The notes: generated from the sequence alone by a model not told the origin. Positions 25,760-35,195 are shown, counted from the stretch's first letter. The stretch: DNA of 47,874 nt from an uncultured Clostridia bacterium (GCA_944391805.1 CALXUY010000011.1:1-47874), one strand, 5' to 3'. Made by a program: numbers and translations.

Positions 25760-27304
25760 ATGAATCGATATGAGAAAGAGGGGCTGAACACAATCCGGAT
25801 CCAGTCGCCGATGGGGGATCGGCAGATTGTAACCGAGCTGGCGGAGGACTTCAGTCTGCCGGATTATCAGCCCGAGATCAAGCGTTTGCTGCGGGTCAAG
25901 GCCACGGTGTCCCCCGCCGATAAATACATCGGAGCCGGAAGCGCCGAGTGCTCCGGAACCGTGGATTACTGCATCCTCTATTCCGGCAATGACGGCGGAT
26001 TGTACTGCACCAACCAGACGGGTGAATACCGTTTTACCGCGCCGGTGGAGCTCCCGGCCGATTTTGAGATCGGGGAGGGCTTTTTGTGCGATGTGGAGTC
26101 GGTGCCCGAGATGACAAGCGGCCGGGTGGTTGCGCCGCGCAAGCTGTCGGTCAAATGCCGCCTGCGTTCGAGAATGCGGCTTTACGGAACCAGGCTGCTC
26201 GGTGAAAACGTCGGAGACGGAGAGGATGTGCAGCGGCTGCACGGTCAGACCGCATGTGCACGGGTCTTTCTCGGCGCGGGAGAGCCGATTGCGCTGGGGG
26301 ATGAAATTCTTTGCGACGCCAAGGACCGCAATGTGCGGGTGATCTGTGCCGAGGGGCAGGTGTTTGTGACCGAGGCTGCCGCCGGCAGCGGGAGCGTCAA
26401 CTGCCGCGGCGAGCTTTGCCTGAAGCTGCTCTGCTGCCATGACGACGCCGAGGAACCGGAGCTGCCGTATTCCGTTCTGCGGCGCATACCGTTCGGTCAG
26501 CAGGTGCCTGCCGAAGGGGTGGAGGTCAACTGCGATTGCTGCGCGCGGGGCACCTGCACGGACATCCGCATTACCGTGGAGGAGGGGAGAATTCTCTGCG
26601 AGGCGTCGGTCAGTCTGCAGGTGCGGGCGCAGCGAAACGAGAACATCGCCTACACGCGGGACCTGTATTCCACCGGGCGGGAATGCGAAACTGCCTATAC
26701 CACGGTGGCATTGCAGCAGGCGCTGCGCTGTGTCAACGGCAATTTCTCGCTCAACACCGCCATACCGCTGGAGGAGGCAGGCATCCGGCCGGGGCTGGCG
26801 GTTGCGGACGTCAGCGGAACGGCCGCGGTCACCGGGCTGGAGGCCGACCGGGGGAAGTATTTCCTGACCGGAAAGTGCCGGTTTCTGGTGATCCTTTCGG
26901 ATAACGGGGAATTGAGCGCGCAGGAATTTGAAGCGCCCTTCCGGTATGAGACAGACGGCGGGAAGGAGGCGCCGACCGATTCCGACATGACGGTGGAGCT
27001 GATCTCCTGCAAGGCGAAAATCGACGGTGAGCGCATCGGCGTGGATGCCGAGCTGGCGGTTGCTGCGGCCATCCGGGGACAGAGCAGAATCTGCACGGTT
27101 TCGGAGGCCTCGTTCGGCGGAGAGTGGAAGGCTGCCGGAGCGGTTTATACGGTCTGCTACCCTGCCAGGGATGATACGCTCTGGAGCGTGGCGCGCCGGT
27201 ATCACTGCCCGGTGTCGGACCTGGTGGCGCGCAACAGCCTTGCCTCGGCCCCTGCGGCAGATTCTCCGGATTCGCTGGCAGGCGTCAGGTTTTTGCTGGT
27301 ATAA
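25760..27304 (+). CDS. DUF3794/LysM protein, SipL-like spore coat morphogenesis factor
   Basis: 514 residues. DUF3794-type repeats fill most of the chain (e.g. 'ADKYIGAGSAECSGTVDYCILY' near 53-75 and the second around 'QVPAEGVEVNCDCC'), and a C-terminal LysM module is clear: DTLWSVARRYHCPVSDLVARN. This layout is that of SipL of Clostridioides difficile, which binds SpoIVA and tethers the coat to the forespore. So the organism probably makes spores. Start at ATG 25760 after GAAGGAG with an 11-base gap. It has a terminator just downstream and no obvious sigma-A promoter; a sporulation sigma factor would fit. Confidence 0.8.
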   Translation: MNRYEKEGLNTIRIQSPMGDRQIVTELAEDFSLPDYQPEIKRLLRVKATVSPADKYIGAGSAECSGTVDYCILYSGNDGGLYCTNQTGEYRFTAPVELPADFEIGEGFLCDVESVPEMTSGRVVAPRKLSVKCRLRSRMRLYGTRLLGENVGDGEDVQRLHGQTACARVFLGAGEPIALGDEILCDAKDRNVRVICAEGQVFVTEAAAGSGSVNCRGELCLKLLCCHDDAEEPELPYSVLRRIPFGQQVPAEGVEVNCDCCARGTCTDIRITVEEGRILCEASVSLQVRAQRNENIAYTRDLYSTGRECETAYTTVALQQALRCVNGNFSLNTAIPLEEAGIRPGLAVADVSGTAAVTGLEADRGKYFLTGKCRFLVILSDNGELSAQEFEAPFRYETDGGKEAPTDSDMTVELISCKAKIDGERIGVDAELAVAAAIRGQSRICTVSEASFGGEWKAAGAVYTVCYPARDDTLWSVARRYHCPVSDLVARNSLASAPAADSPDSLAGVRFLLV

Positions 27305-27372
27305 CGGCATTCAGAGGCGTATGTCGGCGCGGAGTCAAACGTTTTTTTGAATTTGCCGTAAGAGAACAGACC

Positions 27373-27413
27373 AAAAACCAAGATCAGTCAATGGATTTGA
27401 TCTTGGTTTTTTT
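27373..27413. terminator. Bidirectional-looking intrinsic terminator
   Basis: AAAAACCAAGATCA (27373-27386) pairs perfectly with TGATCTTGGTTTTT (27398-27411), with T residues after it on the plus strand and on the minus strand reading out. It ends the SipL-like transcript. Confidence 0.85.
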
Positions 27414-27816
27414 ATGCCGATTCGGGTTGTTTGCATTTGGCGCACGCGATCAGGCAAACCCCATTCCATATAAAAATACAGCCAAGGGGGAGGGAAGGCA
27501 TACGGACGATGCTGCGAGAGGCTTCCGTACAACGGTTTTTGGTTTGCCGCCTCGCAGCCGGCCGGCTTCCGGGGCGTACGCCGGCCTTGTTTATTCCAGA
27601 GCCGCCGCAATCTTTGCCCTTGCGGTATGAACGGTTTGGGATAATGGCCCCCTACTTCCGGCAGAGCCGACTATAATGAGCGACGGACCGGAGCGAAAAA
27701 CAGAACCATTTGCAAGCGACCTGCTTTTTTGCGCATATGGACGTATTTTCGTACCGACTGAAGCAGTATGGCTTGCCGCGAATGAAAATCACCGCAACCA
27801 AAATGAAGCGCCAATC
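27414..27816. other. Intergenic region without a recognisable gene
   Basis: About 400 bases between the terminator and the promoter of the second GH78 gene. All frames are short and lack ribosome sites. Nothing I recognise. Confidence 0.5.
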
Positions 27817-27845
27817 TTGACAAAGTGGGTGGCGTATGCTACAAT
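27817..27845 (+). promoter_or_regulatory. Sigma-A promoter of the second GH78 gene
   Basis: -35 TTGACA (27817-27822), 17-bp spacer, -10 TACAAT (27840-27845); leader about 120 bases. Confidence 0.8.
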
Positions 27846-27971
27846 TATAGACGAATTGCGGACAATGCCGCTGCTTCGCCGGAGCGTTTTGCCGAGGTTG
27901 CGGAGACGCGGTGTTGTATGCAGGCATGAAACCCATGATGCAAAAACATTCGAGACCGGGAGGAATTCTGA

Positions 27972-30134
27972 ATGAACCGTCATTTCATCGGTGCGTCCGA
28001 TGTTCGCTGCACGTTGGAAACACATATTCCGGCGCCGTTGCTGCGACGCAGTTTCCGTCTGGAAAAAATGCCGGACCGTGCCGTGCTTTCGGTGTGCGGT
28101 CTGGGCTTTTACATTCTCCGTATCAACGGGAAGGACATAACCAAAGGGGCACTCGCGCCCTACATCGGCAATCCGGACGATTTTCTTTATTACGATACTT
28201 ACGATTTGTGCCCCTACCTGCGGGAGGGCGAAAATGTGATCGGACTGATTCTCGGAAACGGATTGATGAATCCGTTCGGCGGTGCGGTATGGGATTTTGA
28301 CCGTGTCGCGTGGATCGGCGCTCCCCGTGTGGCGCTGGAGCTGGAGGCATGGAAGGACGGAGACTGTCTGTTGCACATCGAGGCGGACGGGCGCTTCCGG
28401 ACACATCCCTCCCCCATCCTCTTTGACGAGCTGCGGCTGGGAGAGGTTTATGACGCACGGTGCGAGCAGACCGGATGGGAGCTGCCCGGCTTTGATGACA
28501 GCGGCTGGCAGCCTGCCGCCGTGCTTCCGTCTCCCAAGGGAGAGCTGCGCCTCTGCCGCGCTCAGCCCATTTCGGTGGAATGTGAGCGCAGGCCGGTCCG
28601 CATTACCCGGCAGGGGGATGCCTTTCTGTATGATTTCGGCGTCAATTCGGCAGGCAGCTTTCGTCTGCGGCTCTCGGGGCGCCGGGGGCAGACCGTAACG
28701 GTCCGTCTGGGAGAATGCCTGACCAACGGAGTGTTTGACAACAGCAATCTCGGCTTCCGGGGATATGATTTTTACCGCGAGTGGACACAGACATGCAGAT
28801 ATACCGCAAGCGGAGAGGGGCAGGAGGTCTATGAGCCGCATTTCACCTACTTCGGCTATCGCTATGCGCTGGTGGAGGGAATTACGGAGGAGCAGGCGAC
28901 CGAGGAGCTGCTGACATATTTGGTCATGCATTCGGCGCTGAGGCGCACCGGGGGCTTTTCCTGCTCGGATCCGGTTGCAAACCGGCTGTTTGCCATGGCG
29001 CAGAATGCCGATCTTTCCAACTTTTATTATTTCCCGACCGACTGCCCGCACCGGGAGAAGAACGGCTGGACCGGAGATGCCGCCATGTCTGCCGATCATA
29101 TGCTGCTGCTCTACGATGCGGAGGACAGCCTTTGCCAATGGCTTGACAATATCCGAAAGAGCCAGAACGCGCAGGGGGCTATCCCCGGCATTGTGCCCAC
29201 CGGCGGTTGGGGCTTTGCCTGGGGCAACGGTCCCGCATGGGACAGCGTGCTCTTTCGGCTGCCCTATCTGATCTGGCGCCTGCGAGGGAACATCGGTGTG
29301 ATCCGGGAGAATGCCGATGCCATGCTGCGCTATCTCCGCTACATTCTCTCACGCAGGAGTGAGGACGGGACCGTGGCGGTGGGGCTCGGAGACTGGGTGC
29401 CGACGGGCAAAGAACGGTCCGACCGTTACGACACACCGTTGGCTTTGACCGACAGCATTATGGTGATGGACATGGCGCGCAAGGCGTCCGAGATGTTCGG
29501 CGCGATCGGGCGGACGGAGGATGCCGCCTTTGCGCAGTCGGTGTTCCGGGAGATGCGGGAGGCCGTCCGCCGGGAGCTGCTCGACCGGGATACCATGATG
29601 TTTGCCGGCGCAACCCAGACCGGGCAGGCCATGGCGCTCTACTACGGCGTAACCGAGCCGGACGAGCGGCAGGCTGCCTTTGACCGTCTGCTTGAGCTGA
29701 TCGAAGCGAACGGAGGCAATTTTGACTGCGGCTTTCTCGGACTGCACTGCCTGTTCCACGTGTTGTCGGATTTCGGGCACAGCGAGCTGGCCTACCGGAT
29801 GCTGACCAAGCCCGAATACCCCTCCTATGGCTGCCTGATCGCACGCGGGGAAACCGCAATGGTTGAGGCCATCCGTCCGGAGGGCATGAGCTGCGGCTCG
29901 CACAACCATCATTTCCTTTGCGACTATACCCGCTGGCTGATCCGGTGCGTGGCGGGGCTGCACGTGGTGGACGACCGGACGGTTGAGATCCGGCCCTCCT
30001 ATATTTCAACTCTGGAGTATGCCGAGGCATGGTGCATGCTGCCTGCGGGGCGTGTGACGGTTCGTTGGGAGCGGCAGCCCGACGGGAAGCCGCAGCTGAC
30101 GGTTGACGCACCGTCCGGCGTTCGGGTGCTCTGA
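27972..30134 (+). CDS. Alpha-L-rhamnosidase, glycoside hydrolase family 78
   Basis: 720 residues; hydrolyses terminal alpha-L-rhamnose from glycosides or polysaccharides by inversion. N-terminal carbohydrate-binding-like sandwich (RAVLSVCGLGFYILRINGKD), a central DFGVNSAGSFRL strand region, then the (alpha/alpha)6 barrel. The family motif is intact: TDCPHREKNGWTGDA from T356, with D357, E362 and D369 as the acid cluster. The end SCGSHNHHFLCDYTRWL carries the conserved His. No signal peptide, so cytosolic. GGAGG precedes ATG 27972. It is a better match to the family than the protein at 12656. Confidence 0.9.
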   Translation: MNRHFIGASDVRCTLETHIPAPLLRRSFRLEKMPDRAVLSVCGLGFYILRINGKDITKGALAPYIGNPDDFLYYDTYDLCPYLREGENVIGLILGNGLMNPFGGAVWDFDRVAWIGAPRVALELEAWKDGDCLLHIEADGRFRTHPSPILFDELRLGEVYDARCEQTGWELPGFDDSGWQPAAVLPSPKGELRLCRAQPISVECERRPVRITRQGDAFLYDFGVNSAGSFRLRLSGRRGQTVTVRLGECLTNGVFDNSNLGFRGYDFYREWTQTCRYTASGEGQEVYEPHFTYFGYRYALVEGITEEQATEELLTYLVMHSALRRTGGFSCSDPVANRLFAMAQNADLSNFYYFPTDCPHREKNGWTGDAAMSADHMLLLYDAEDSLCQWLDNIRKSQNAQGAIPGIVPTGGWGFAWGNGPAWDSVLFRLPYLIWRLRGNIGVIRENADAMLRYLRYILSRRSEDGTVAVGLGDWVPTGKERSDRYDTPLALTDSIMVMDMARKASEMFGAIGRTEDAAFAQSVFREMREAVRRELLDRDTMMFAGATQTGQAMALYYGVTEPDERQAAFDRLLELIEANGGNFDCGFLGLHCLFHVLSDFGHSELAYRMLTKPEYPSYGCLIARGETAMVEAIRPEGMSCGSHNHHFLCDYTRWLIRCVAGLHVVDDRTVEIRPSYISTLEYAEAWCMLPAGRVTVRWERQPDGKPQLTVDAPSGVRVL

Positions 30135-30160
30135 CCGTTTTTCCGCCGAGCGGGCGCGGT

Positions 30161-30199
30161 GCTCTGCTGTGAGGAGCCTTTGGCTCCTCGCAGCAGAGC
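30161..30199. terminator. Hairpin after the second GH78 gene
   Basis: GCTCTGCTGTGAGGAGCC (30161-30178) pairs with GGCTCCTCGCAGCAGAGC (30182-30199) with one mismatch and a 3-base loop. No T tract; likely a transcript-end structure. Confidence 0.55.
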
Positions 30200-30282
30200 T
30201 GTAAAGCAGCGGATCGGCAAGCTCCTGTATGAACCGCAGGGCCGGCGTCTGCCGGCTCCGCGGCAATGGGAAACAGCCCGGA

Positions 30283-30370
30283 GGATTGGTTCGGAGGGGA
30301 GAAAAGCGCCAGAAAAAGGCTTTTCTCCCCTCCGAGGTTTGTTTCCGCCTCCCAAAGACCTTCTCCCGGG
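30283..30370 (-). repeat. 3'-end palindromic element, copy 2
   Basis: Arms TCGGAGGGGAGAAAAG (30291-30306) and CTTTTCTCCCCTCCGA (30320-30335) with the flanking GAGG and GGTTTGTTTCCG. It lies 18 bases beyond the stop of the cysteine desulfurase-like gene, in that gene's direction. Its loop is larger than in other copies. Confidence 0.75.
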
Positions 30371-30388
30371 GCTTTTCCGGTCCCGGAA

Positions 30389-31531
30389 TCATTCCAGAAT
30401 CTCGCGCAGGGCACGCCAGAGTGCGTCGATGTCGGCCTTGGTGTTGTAATAGCCCGGACTGACGCGGACAGCGCCGTCCGCCGGGCTGCGCAGCGTCCGG
30501 TGTGCCAGCGCCGCGCAGTGAAAGCCGGTGCGCACGCAGATGCCTCTGCGGTCCAGCTCGGCTCCGATGCGGTCGGCGGGCAGCCGCGGCGAGTGGAACA
30601 GCACAACCGGTCCTCTTGCGTGCGGCACGCTGATCTGAATCCCCCGCAGAGAGGAAAGACGTTCCAACAGTTGCCCGCACAGCATGTGCTCGCGCTCGGC
30701 AATGGCGTCCAGGCCGATCTCCTTGATTGCCCGCACCCCCTCGCACAGCCCGGCAATGGCGGGGGTGGGCAGGGTGCCGGCCTCATATCGCTCTGGCGCT
30801 TCATCCGGCATGGCCTCGTCCAGGGAGTTGACGCCGCTGCCCCCCTCCAGCAGGGTATCGGCATACAGATCCTCTCCGAGCAGCACAAAGCCGCTCCCCT
30901 GTACGCCGAACAGCCCCTTGTGACCGGGCGCGCAGAGCGCGTCAATCCGCATCTCCTCCATATCCACCGGGATATGCCCGGCCGACTGCGAGGCGTCCAC
31001 CACAAACAGCAGCCCCAGCCTGCGGCAAAGCTCCCCGATTTCCCGCAGCGGCATGGTGACCGGGCAGATGTTGGAGGCGTGTGTGCAGACCAGCATCCGC
31101 GTGTTCGGACGCACACGGGCCTCAATGCCGCGGCAGATCTGCTCGGGCGTGCGGTCCGGGAAAAGGGCATAGGAGGGGAACACGTCGTATGTGATTCTGC
31201 CCTCCCGCGCCAGCCGGCAGACCGGGCGCCAGACCGCGTTGTGCTCCAGATCCGAAATCAGCACATGGTCGCCCTGCTGCAAAAGCCCCTTGATGGCAGT
31301 GTTGAGCGCCATGGTGGCGTTCATGGTGAACACCACGTTCTCGGGGTGCCTGCTGCCGAACAGGGAGGCCAGCTCCCCCCGGCATTCAAAAATCTTTTCG
31401 GCCGCCTGCATGGCCAGACGGTGCGAGCCGCGGCCGGGATTGCCGCAGTACAGCCGCATGCAGCGGTTCTGCTCCTCCTGCACGCGCGGGGGCTTGGGAA
31501 AGCTGGTGGCGGCATTGTCCAGATAAATCAC
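30389..31531 (-). CDS. Class V aminotransferase, cysteine desulfurase/selenocysteine lyase-like
   Basis: 380 residues, PLP enzyme. VIYLDNAATSFPKPP at the N-terminus, SDLEHNAVWRPV, FVVDASQSAGHIPVD (PLP-ring Asp), the Schiff-base Lys in APGHKGLFGVQGSG and a C-terminal loop RTGFHCAALAH with the reactive Cys. This matches the EF2568-type family linked with DUF3343 proteins. It would release sulfur or selenium from Cys or Sec. GTG start at 31531, 8 bases after GGGAGG, one base past the DUF3343 stop. An upstream ATG at 31627 lies inside DUF3343 and is rejected. Confidence 0.85.
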   Translation of the reverse strand: MIYLDNAATSFPKPPRVQEEQNRCMRLYCGNPGRGSHRLAMQAAEKIFECRGELASLFGSRHPENVVFTMNATMALNTAIKGLLQQGDHVLISDLEHNAVWRPVCRLAREGRITYDVFPSYALFPDRTPEQICRGIEARVRPNTRMLVCTHASNICPVTMPLREIGELCRRLGLLFVVDASQSAGHIPVDMEEMRIDALCAPGHKGLFGVQGSGFVLLGEDLYADTLLEGGSGVNSLDEAMPDEAPERYEAGTLPTPAIAGLCEGVRAIKEIGLDAIAEREHMLCGQLLERLSSLRGIQISVPHARGPVVLFHSPRLPADRIGAELDRRGICVRTGFHCAALAHRTLRSPADGAVRVSPGYYNTKADIDALWRALREILE

Positions 31532-31532
31532 G

Positions 31533-31775
31533 TCAGCGTCCTCCCATTCCGCCCCGGATGCGGATGCCCGCATTGCGCAGAACCTCACGGACATTGGCCT
31601 CCTGCGCGCAGGGGAAGCTGACGCCATAGGCGCACCCCCGGCGGGTTGCCGAGGACTCGGCCTTTTCCACCCGGGAAAAAATCGCCGCGGCGGTCAGCGC
31701 GCTCTGCGCCTTCATAGCCTGCGTCAGCGACCCCACCACCGCCATGCAGCTTTTGCGCTCGGGTTCGTTTCCCAT
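31533..31775 (-). CDS. DUF3343-type putative sulfur/selenium carrier
   Basis: 80 residues. A 'SLTQAMKAQSAL' helix, an IFSRVEKA strand, the Cys-containing CAYGVSFPC and an 'REVLRNAGIRIRG' end fit DUF3343, a small fold found beside desulfurase-like enzymes and sometimes in selenium gene clusters. The two Cys could carry persulfide or perselenide. AAAGGAG precedes ATG 31775. It is the first gene of a two-gene operon with the desulfurase. Confidence 0.7.
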   Translation of the reverse strand: MGNEPERKSCMAVVGSLTQAMKAQSALTAAAIFSRVEKAESSATRRGCAYGVSFPCAQEANVREVLRNAGIRIRGGMGGR

Positions 31776-32229
31776 GGTTGTTCACTCCTTTCTGTGGTTC
31801 GTGAAAGAGCATCACGCCTCCGCAAACTCGGAGCGAATGATTTCTTTCGATGTCAATATATGCCGGGTCGGGTCGGAAGGTGAGGAGGGAGCAAAGCAAA
31901 AGCGGGACGCGCGGCGCCCGCGAACAGCCCGCGCGGCTGCGCCAAAAAGCCAAGTCAGGCAAGCGGATGAGCGTGCAGACGGGACGCAGGGGGTGAAGCA
32001 CGCGAAGCTCAAAGTCCTTTTAGACGGGAACAGCATGGCCGTCAGGCCCGTGTCGGTTGCAAAAGCGCCGCGGTCATTTCACAGCGCCGTGGTGAGAATG
32101 GCTGCCATGCCCATGTAAAGAGAACCCCCATTGCGGCAAACAGCGTGCCGATGATGCCCAGCACCAGCCCCGCCGCTGCCGCGCGTTCCGGCGGCCGGAA
32201 AATCCCGCAAAAAAATTTTTTGCACCGTC
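31776..32229. other. Intergenic region with a possible gene remnant
   Basis: On the minus strand, one frame ending at a stop at 32042 encodes a membrane-like stretch ([18 protein letters not shown], about 32090-32170) that runs back into the pfl promoter without a start codon. It looks like a truncated remnant. The rest (31800-32040) shows nothing. Confidence 0.3.
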
Positions 32230-32258
32230 TTGACAGGCGACAAAATTTGTGCTATAAT
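32230..32258 (+). promoter_or_regulatory. Sigma-A promoter of the pfl operon
   Basis: -35 TTGACA (32230-32235), 17-bp spacer, -10 TATAAT (32253-32258); both boxes perfect. Confidence 0.85.
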
Positions 32259-32276
32259 GATCTCACAACCAAAAAG

Positions 32277-32399
32277 CACGGATCCTCTGACGGAAACCGG
32301 GAGCCTTTCCCGGGGTGGAAGCAACCACAGTGAGCCTCCGTGTATTCTTGCCGACCGTCTGGGCAACATTCCTCCCTTTGCGGAGAATGTTGCCCTTTT
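32277..32399 (+). ncRNA. ZTP riboswitch (pfl motif) with transcription terminator
   Basis: Senses the folate-stress signal ZTP/ZMP. The 5' domain has a P1 stem CACGGA (32277-32282)/TCCGTG (32337-32342), CTGACGG after it, and a GTGG/CCAC stem (32315-32318 and 32325-32328). The 3' domain is the diagnostic GCCGACCGTCTGGGCAAC (32350-32367). A CCGGG/CCCGG hairpin sits between the two halves of the 5' domain. The CTGGGCA segment is shared with the terminator that follows, as expected for an ON switch. The pfl motif is named for its place before pfl genes, exactly as here. Confidence 0.82.
32361..32399 (+). terminator. Regulated intrinsic terminator of the riboswitch
   Basis: GGGCAACATTC (32361-32371) pairs perfectly with GAATGTTGCCC (32385-32395), then TTTT (32396-32399). 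Its 5' arm overlaps the ligand-binding core, so ligand binding should block it. Confidence 0.85.
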
Positions 32400-32457
32400 G
32401 CATTTTACACATGTGCTTTGCGCATGGGTATCGATTGTGTCAGAAGGAGGAAACGCA

Positions 32458-34689
32458 ATGAAATTTGATCAATGGCAGGGCTTTGTGCCGGGCGAATGGC
32501 AGGACACCATCAATGTCCGGGACTTCATTCAAAAAAATTATACTCCTTACACCGGGGATGAGCAGTTCCTCTGCGGCCCCACGCCGCGCACTTCAGCTTT
32601 GATGGCAAAGCTGAACAGGCTGTTTGCCGAGGAGGCCCGCCGGGGCGGCGTCTATGACGTGGATGTGGACCGTGCCTCCTCGCTGACCACCTATGAGCCG
32701 GGATACCTGGACCGGGAGAACGAGCTGATTGTGGGCCTGCAGACCAATGCCCCGCTCAAGCGTGGGGTCAACCCGTTCGGGGGCATCAAAATGACCCGCA
32801 AGGCCTGCGAGGCCTATGGCTACAAGCTCTCGGACCAGGTCGAGACCGAGTTCAAATACCGCACCACGCACAACGACGGGGTGTTCCGGGTCTACAACGA
32901 CGCGATCCGCGCCGCGCGGCACGCCGGCATCATCACGGGCCTGCCGGACGCCTATGGCCGGGGGAGAATCATCGGCGACTACCGCCGTGTGGCTCTCTAC
33001 GGTGTGGACGTGCTGATCGCCGAGAAGCAGAAGGACAAGGACGCGATTGCCGCCGGTGTGGTGGTGGATCAGGAGGTGCGCCGGCTTGAGGAGCTCTACC
33101 AGCAGATCAATTTCCTCGGCAAGCTCAAGGAGATGGCCGCCATGTACGGCTATGACATCTCGGGTCCGGCCAAAAACGCGCGGGAGGCCGTGCAGTGGCT
33201 CTACTTCGGCTATCTCGGCGCGATCAAGGAGCAGAACGGCGCGGCCATGAGCCTCGGGCGCACCTCCACCTTCCTCGACATCTATTTTGAGCGCGACCTT
33301 GCCGCAGGAGTTCTCACCGAGGCCGGCGCGCAGGAGCTGATGGACGACTTTGTGATGAAGCTGCGCATGGCCCGCCATCTGCGCACGCCCGAGTACAACG
33401 AGCTGTTTGCCGGCGACCCGATGTGGATTACCGAGGCGGTTGGCGGCATGGGAGAGGACGGCCGCACGATGGTCACCAAAAACTCCTACCGGGTGCTCAA
33501 CACGCTCTACAACCTCGGCTCGTCCGCCGAGCCCAACCTCACGGTGCTCTGGTCGGAGCGGCTGCCCGCCCCGTTCAAGCGCTTTGCGGCCAAGGTCTCG
33601 TGCGACACCGATTCGATCCAGTACGAAAACGACGATGTCATGCGCCCCCGCTTCGGGGACGATTACGCCATCGCCTGCTGCGTCTCGGCCATGCGGGTTG
33701 GCAAGGACATGCAGTTCTTCGGCGCGCGGGCAAATCTCGCCAAGCTGCTGCTGCTCAGCCTCAACGGAGGCAGGGACGAGAAGAGCGGCGCGCGGGTCGC
33801 GCCCGATCTCGGCGGCTTTGAGGGGGAGGAGCTGGACTACGATACCGCCATCGACCTGCTCAACCGCTACCGCCCCTATCTGGCCTCGACCTACGTCAAG
33901 GCCATGAACATGATCCACTATATGCACGACAAGTATGCATATGAAAAGATTCAGATGGCCCTGCACGACACGGATGTGCACCGCTTTATGGCCTTCGGCA
34001 TTGCCGGGCTTTCGGTGCTGGTGGATTCGCTCTCGGCCATCCGCTATGCCAAGGTGAAGGTCAAGCGGGACGAGACCGGGCTGATCACCGATTTTGAAAC
34101 CGTCGGCGATTTCCCGAAATACGGCAACGACGACGACCGGGTCGACCGCATTGCCACCGAGCAGACCGAGCTCTTCTTTGCCGAGCTGAAGAAGAACCCG
34201 ACCTACCGGAACGCCGAGCACACTCTCTCGATTCTCACCATCACCTCCAACGTGGTATACGGCAAAAAGACCGGCAACACGCCGGACGGCCGCCGCGCCG
34301 GCGAGCCGTTTGCACCGGGTGCGAACCCGATGCACGGGCGGGACGCCAGCGGCGCGCTTGCCTCGCTCAATTCGGTGGCCAAGCTCTCGTATGACGTCTG
34401 CAAGGACGGCATCAGCAACACCTTCTGCATCGTCCCCGAGGCGCTGGGCGCCGACGACGAGGGCAGATACGCCAACCTGACCGCCATCATCGACGGCTAC
34501 TTTGCCCAGATGGCCCAGCACCTCAACGTGAATGTGTTCAACCGCGCCATGCTTGTGGACGCAATGGAGCACCCCGAGCAGTACCCCAACCTGACCATCC
34601 GGGTCTCGGGCTACGCGGTCAGCTTCCACAAGCTCTCGCGCGAGCAGCAGCTCGAGGTTATCTCCCGCACCTTCCACGAGGCAATATAG
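32458..34689 (+). CDS. pflB: Formate C-acetyltransferase (pyruvate formate-lyase)
   Basis: 743 residues, close to the usual 740-760. Converts pyruvate and CoA to formate and acetyl-CoA without oxygen, by a glycyl radical. Catalytic Cys407-Cys408 (IACCVSAM) and the radical site Gly718 in RVSGYAV are present; '[11 protein letters not shown]' and '[22 protein letters not shown]' are further marks. GAAGGAGG precedes ATG 32458, after the ZTP riboswitch. Formate feeds 10-formyl-tetrahydrofolate, which explains that control. pflA lies 540 bases downstream with two repeats between. Confidence 0.97.
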   Translation: MKFDQWQGFVPGEWQDTINVRDFIQKNYTPYTGDEQFLCGPTPRTSALMAKLNRLFAEEARRGGVYDVDVDRASSLTTYEPGYLDRENELIVGLQTNAPLKRGVNPFGGIKMTRKACEAYGYKLSDQVETEFKYRTTHNDGVFRVYNDAIRAARHAGIITGLPDAYGRGRIIGDYRRVALYGVDVLIAEKQKDKDAIAAGVVVDQEVRRLEELYQQINFLGKLKEMAAMYGYDISGPAKNAREAVQWLYFGYLGAIKEQNGAAMSLGRTSTFLDIYFERDLAAGVLTEAGAQELMDDFVMKLRMARHLRTPEYNELFAGDPMWITEAVGGMGEDGRTMVTKNSYRVLNTLYNLGSSAEPNLTVLWSERLPAPFKRFAAKVSCDTDSIQYENDDVMRPRFGDDYAIACCVSAMRVGKDMQFFGARANLAKLLLLSLNGGRDEKSGARVAPDLGGFEGEELDYDTAIDLLNRYRPYLASTYVKAMNMIHYMHDKYAYEKIQMALHDTDVHRFMAFGIAGLSVLVDSLSAIRYAKVKVKRDETGLITDFETVGDFPKYGNDDDRVDRIATEQTELFFAELKKNPTYRNAEHTLSILTITSNVVYGKKTGNTPDGRRAGEPFAPGANPMHGRDASGALASLNSVAKLSYDVCKDGISNTFCIVPEALGADDEGRYANLTAIIDGYFAQMAQHLNVNVFNRAMLVDAMEHPEQYPNLTIRVSGYAVSFHKLSREQQLEVISRTFHEAI

Positions 34690-34691
34690 TC

Positions 34692-34784
34692 TGGGAGAGA
34701 AGGAAAGACCTCGAAGGGAGGGCGCCCTCTTGAAAGAGGGCGCCCTCCCTCCGAGCCTCCCACCTCCGAGAACTCTCCCCAGCA
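34692..34784 (+). repeat. 3'-end palindromic element, copy 3
   Basis: GGAAAGACC then arms about TCGAAGGGAGGGCGCCCTCTT (34711-34731) and AGAGGGCGCCCTCCCTCCGA (34735-34754). It starts 3 bases after the pflB stop, in pflB's direction. Confidence 0.85.
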
Positions 34785-35109
34785 CAGGCTCCGGTTTTTG
34801 CAGACGGGTGTTGAAAACCATCGGGCAAGGAGCCTGTGCCGGGGAAGGCCCCATTCGGGGCAGGCCTGATTTTTGTGTTTATGAGGGTGTTTCGGTTATC
34901 CGATTCTGTTTTCCGGCGGCGTGGCGTTGCCCGGACGTTTTTGCGGTTTTTGGGTTTTTCGGCTTTGGCCTTACCGTGCCGGGCAGGAAAGCGGAGCTTT
35001 GCTGCCTGCCGTTTGGTCATATGCCGCTCTCCCGGATGGGAATTTCCCCACAGCCGCCCGGCTGTGTGCCGATTCCGTATCTGTACCGATCGAAAAGCGG
35101 GCGGCTGCG
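34785..35109. other. Repeat-flanked spacer inside the pfl operon
   Basis: About 325 bases with no believable gene. It contains GGAGCCTGTGCCGGGGAAG and CCCCATTCGGGGC, which in reverse complement resemble the core of the 282-bp direct repeats at 45486 and 47431 (GGGGCTTTCCCGGCGCAGGC). So the spacer is partly the same repeat material. Confidence 0.5.
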
Positions 35110-35195
35110 GGGAAAGTTCCCGGGGGAGAGAGGTTCGGAGAGAGGGCCCGCCTTTCAAGGGGGGCCCTCTCTCCGAGGTCTTTCCTTTCCCCCAC
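35110..35195 (-). repeat. 3'-end palindromic element, copy 4 (inverted)
   Basis: Arms about TCGGAGAGAGGGCCCGCC and GGGGGGCCCTCTCTCCGA (to 35175), loop core CCTTTCAAGG. It is in the opposite orientation to copy 3 and ends just before pflA's ribosome site. No minus-strand gene adjoins it. Confidence 0.8.

Noticed and set aside
23428..25791. A 787-residue minus-strand frame opposite ftsH
   Set aside because: Antisense shadow of an unmistakable FtsH.
31776..31870. A promoter for the DUF3343 operon at the TTGACA near 31857 (minus strand)
   Set aside because: No -10 box lies 16-18 bases downstream, so it was not called.
32042..32200. A minus-strand membrane-like gene before the pfl promoter
   Set aside because: The hydrophobic frame has no start codon and reaches into the pfl promoter; at most a remnant, so not called as a gene.
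32593..34854. A 753-residue minus-strand frame opposite pflB
   Set aside because: Antisense shadow of pflB.
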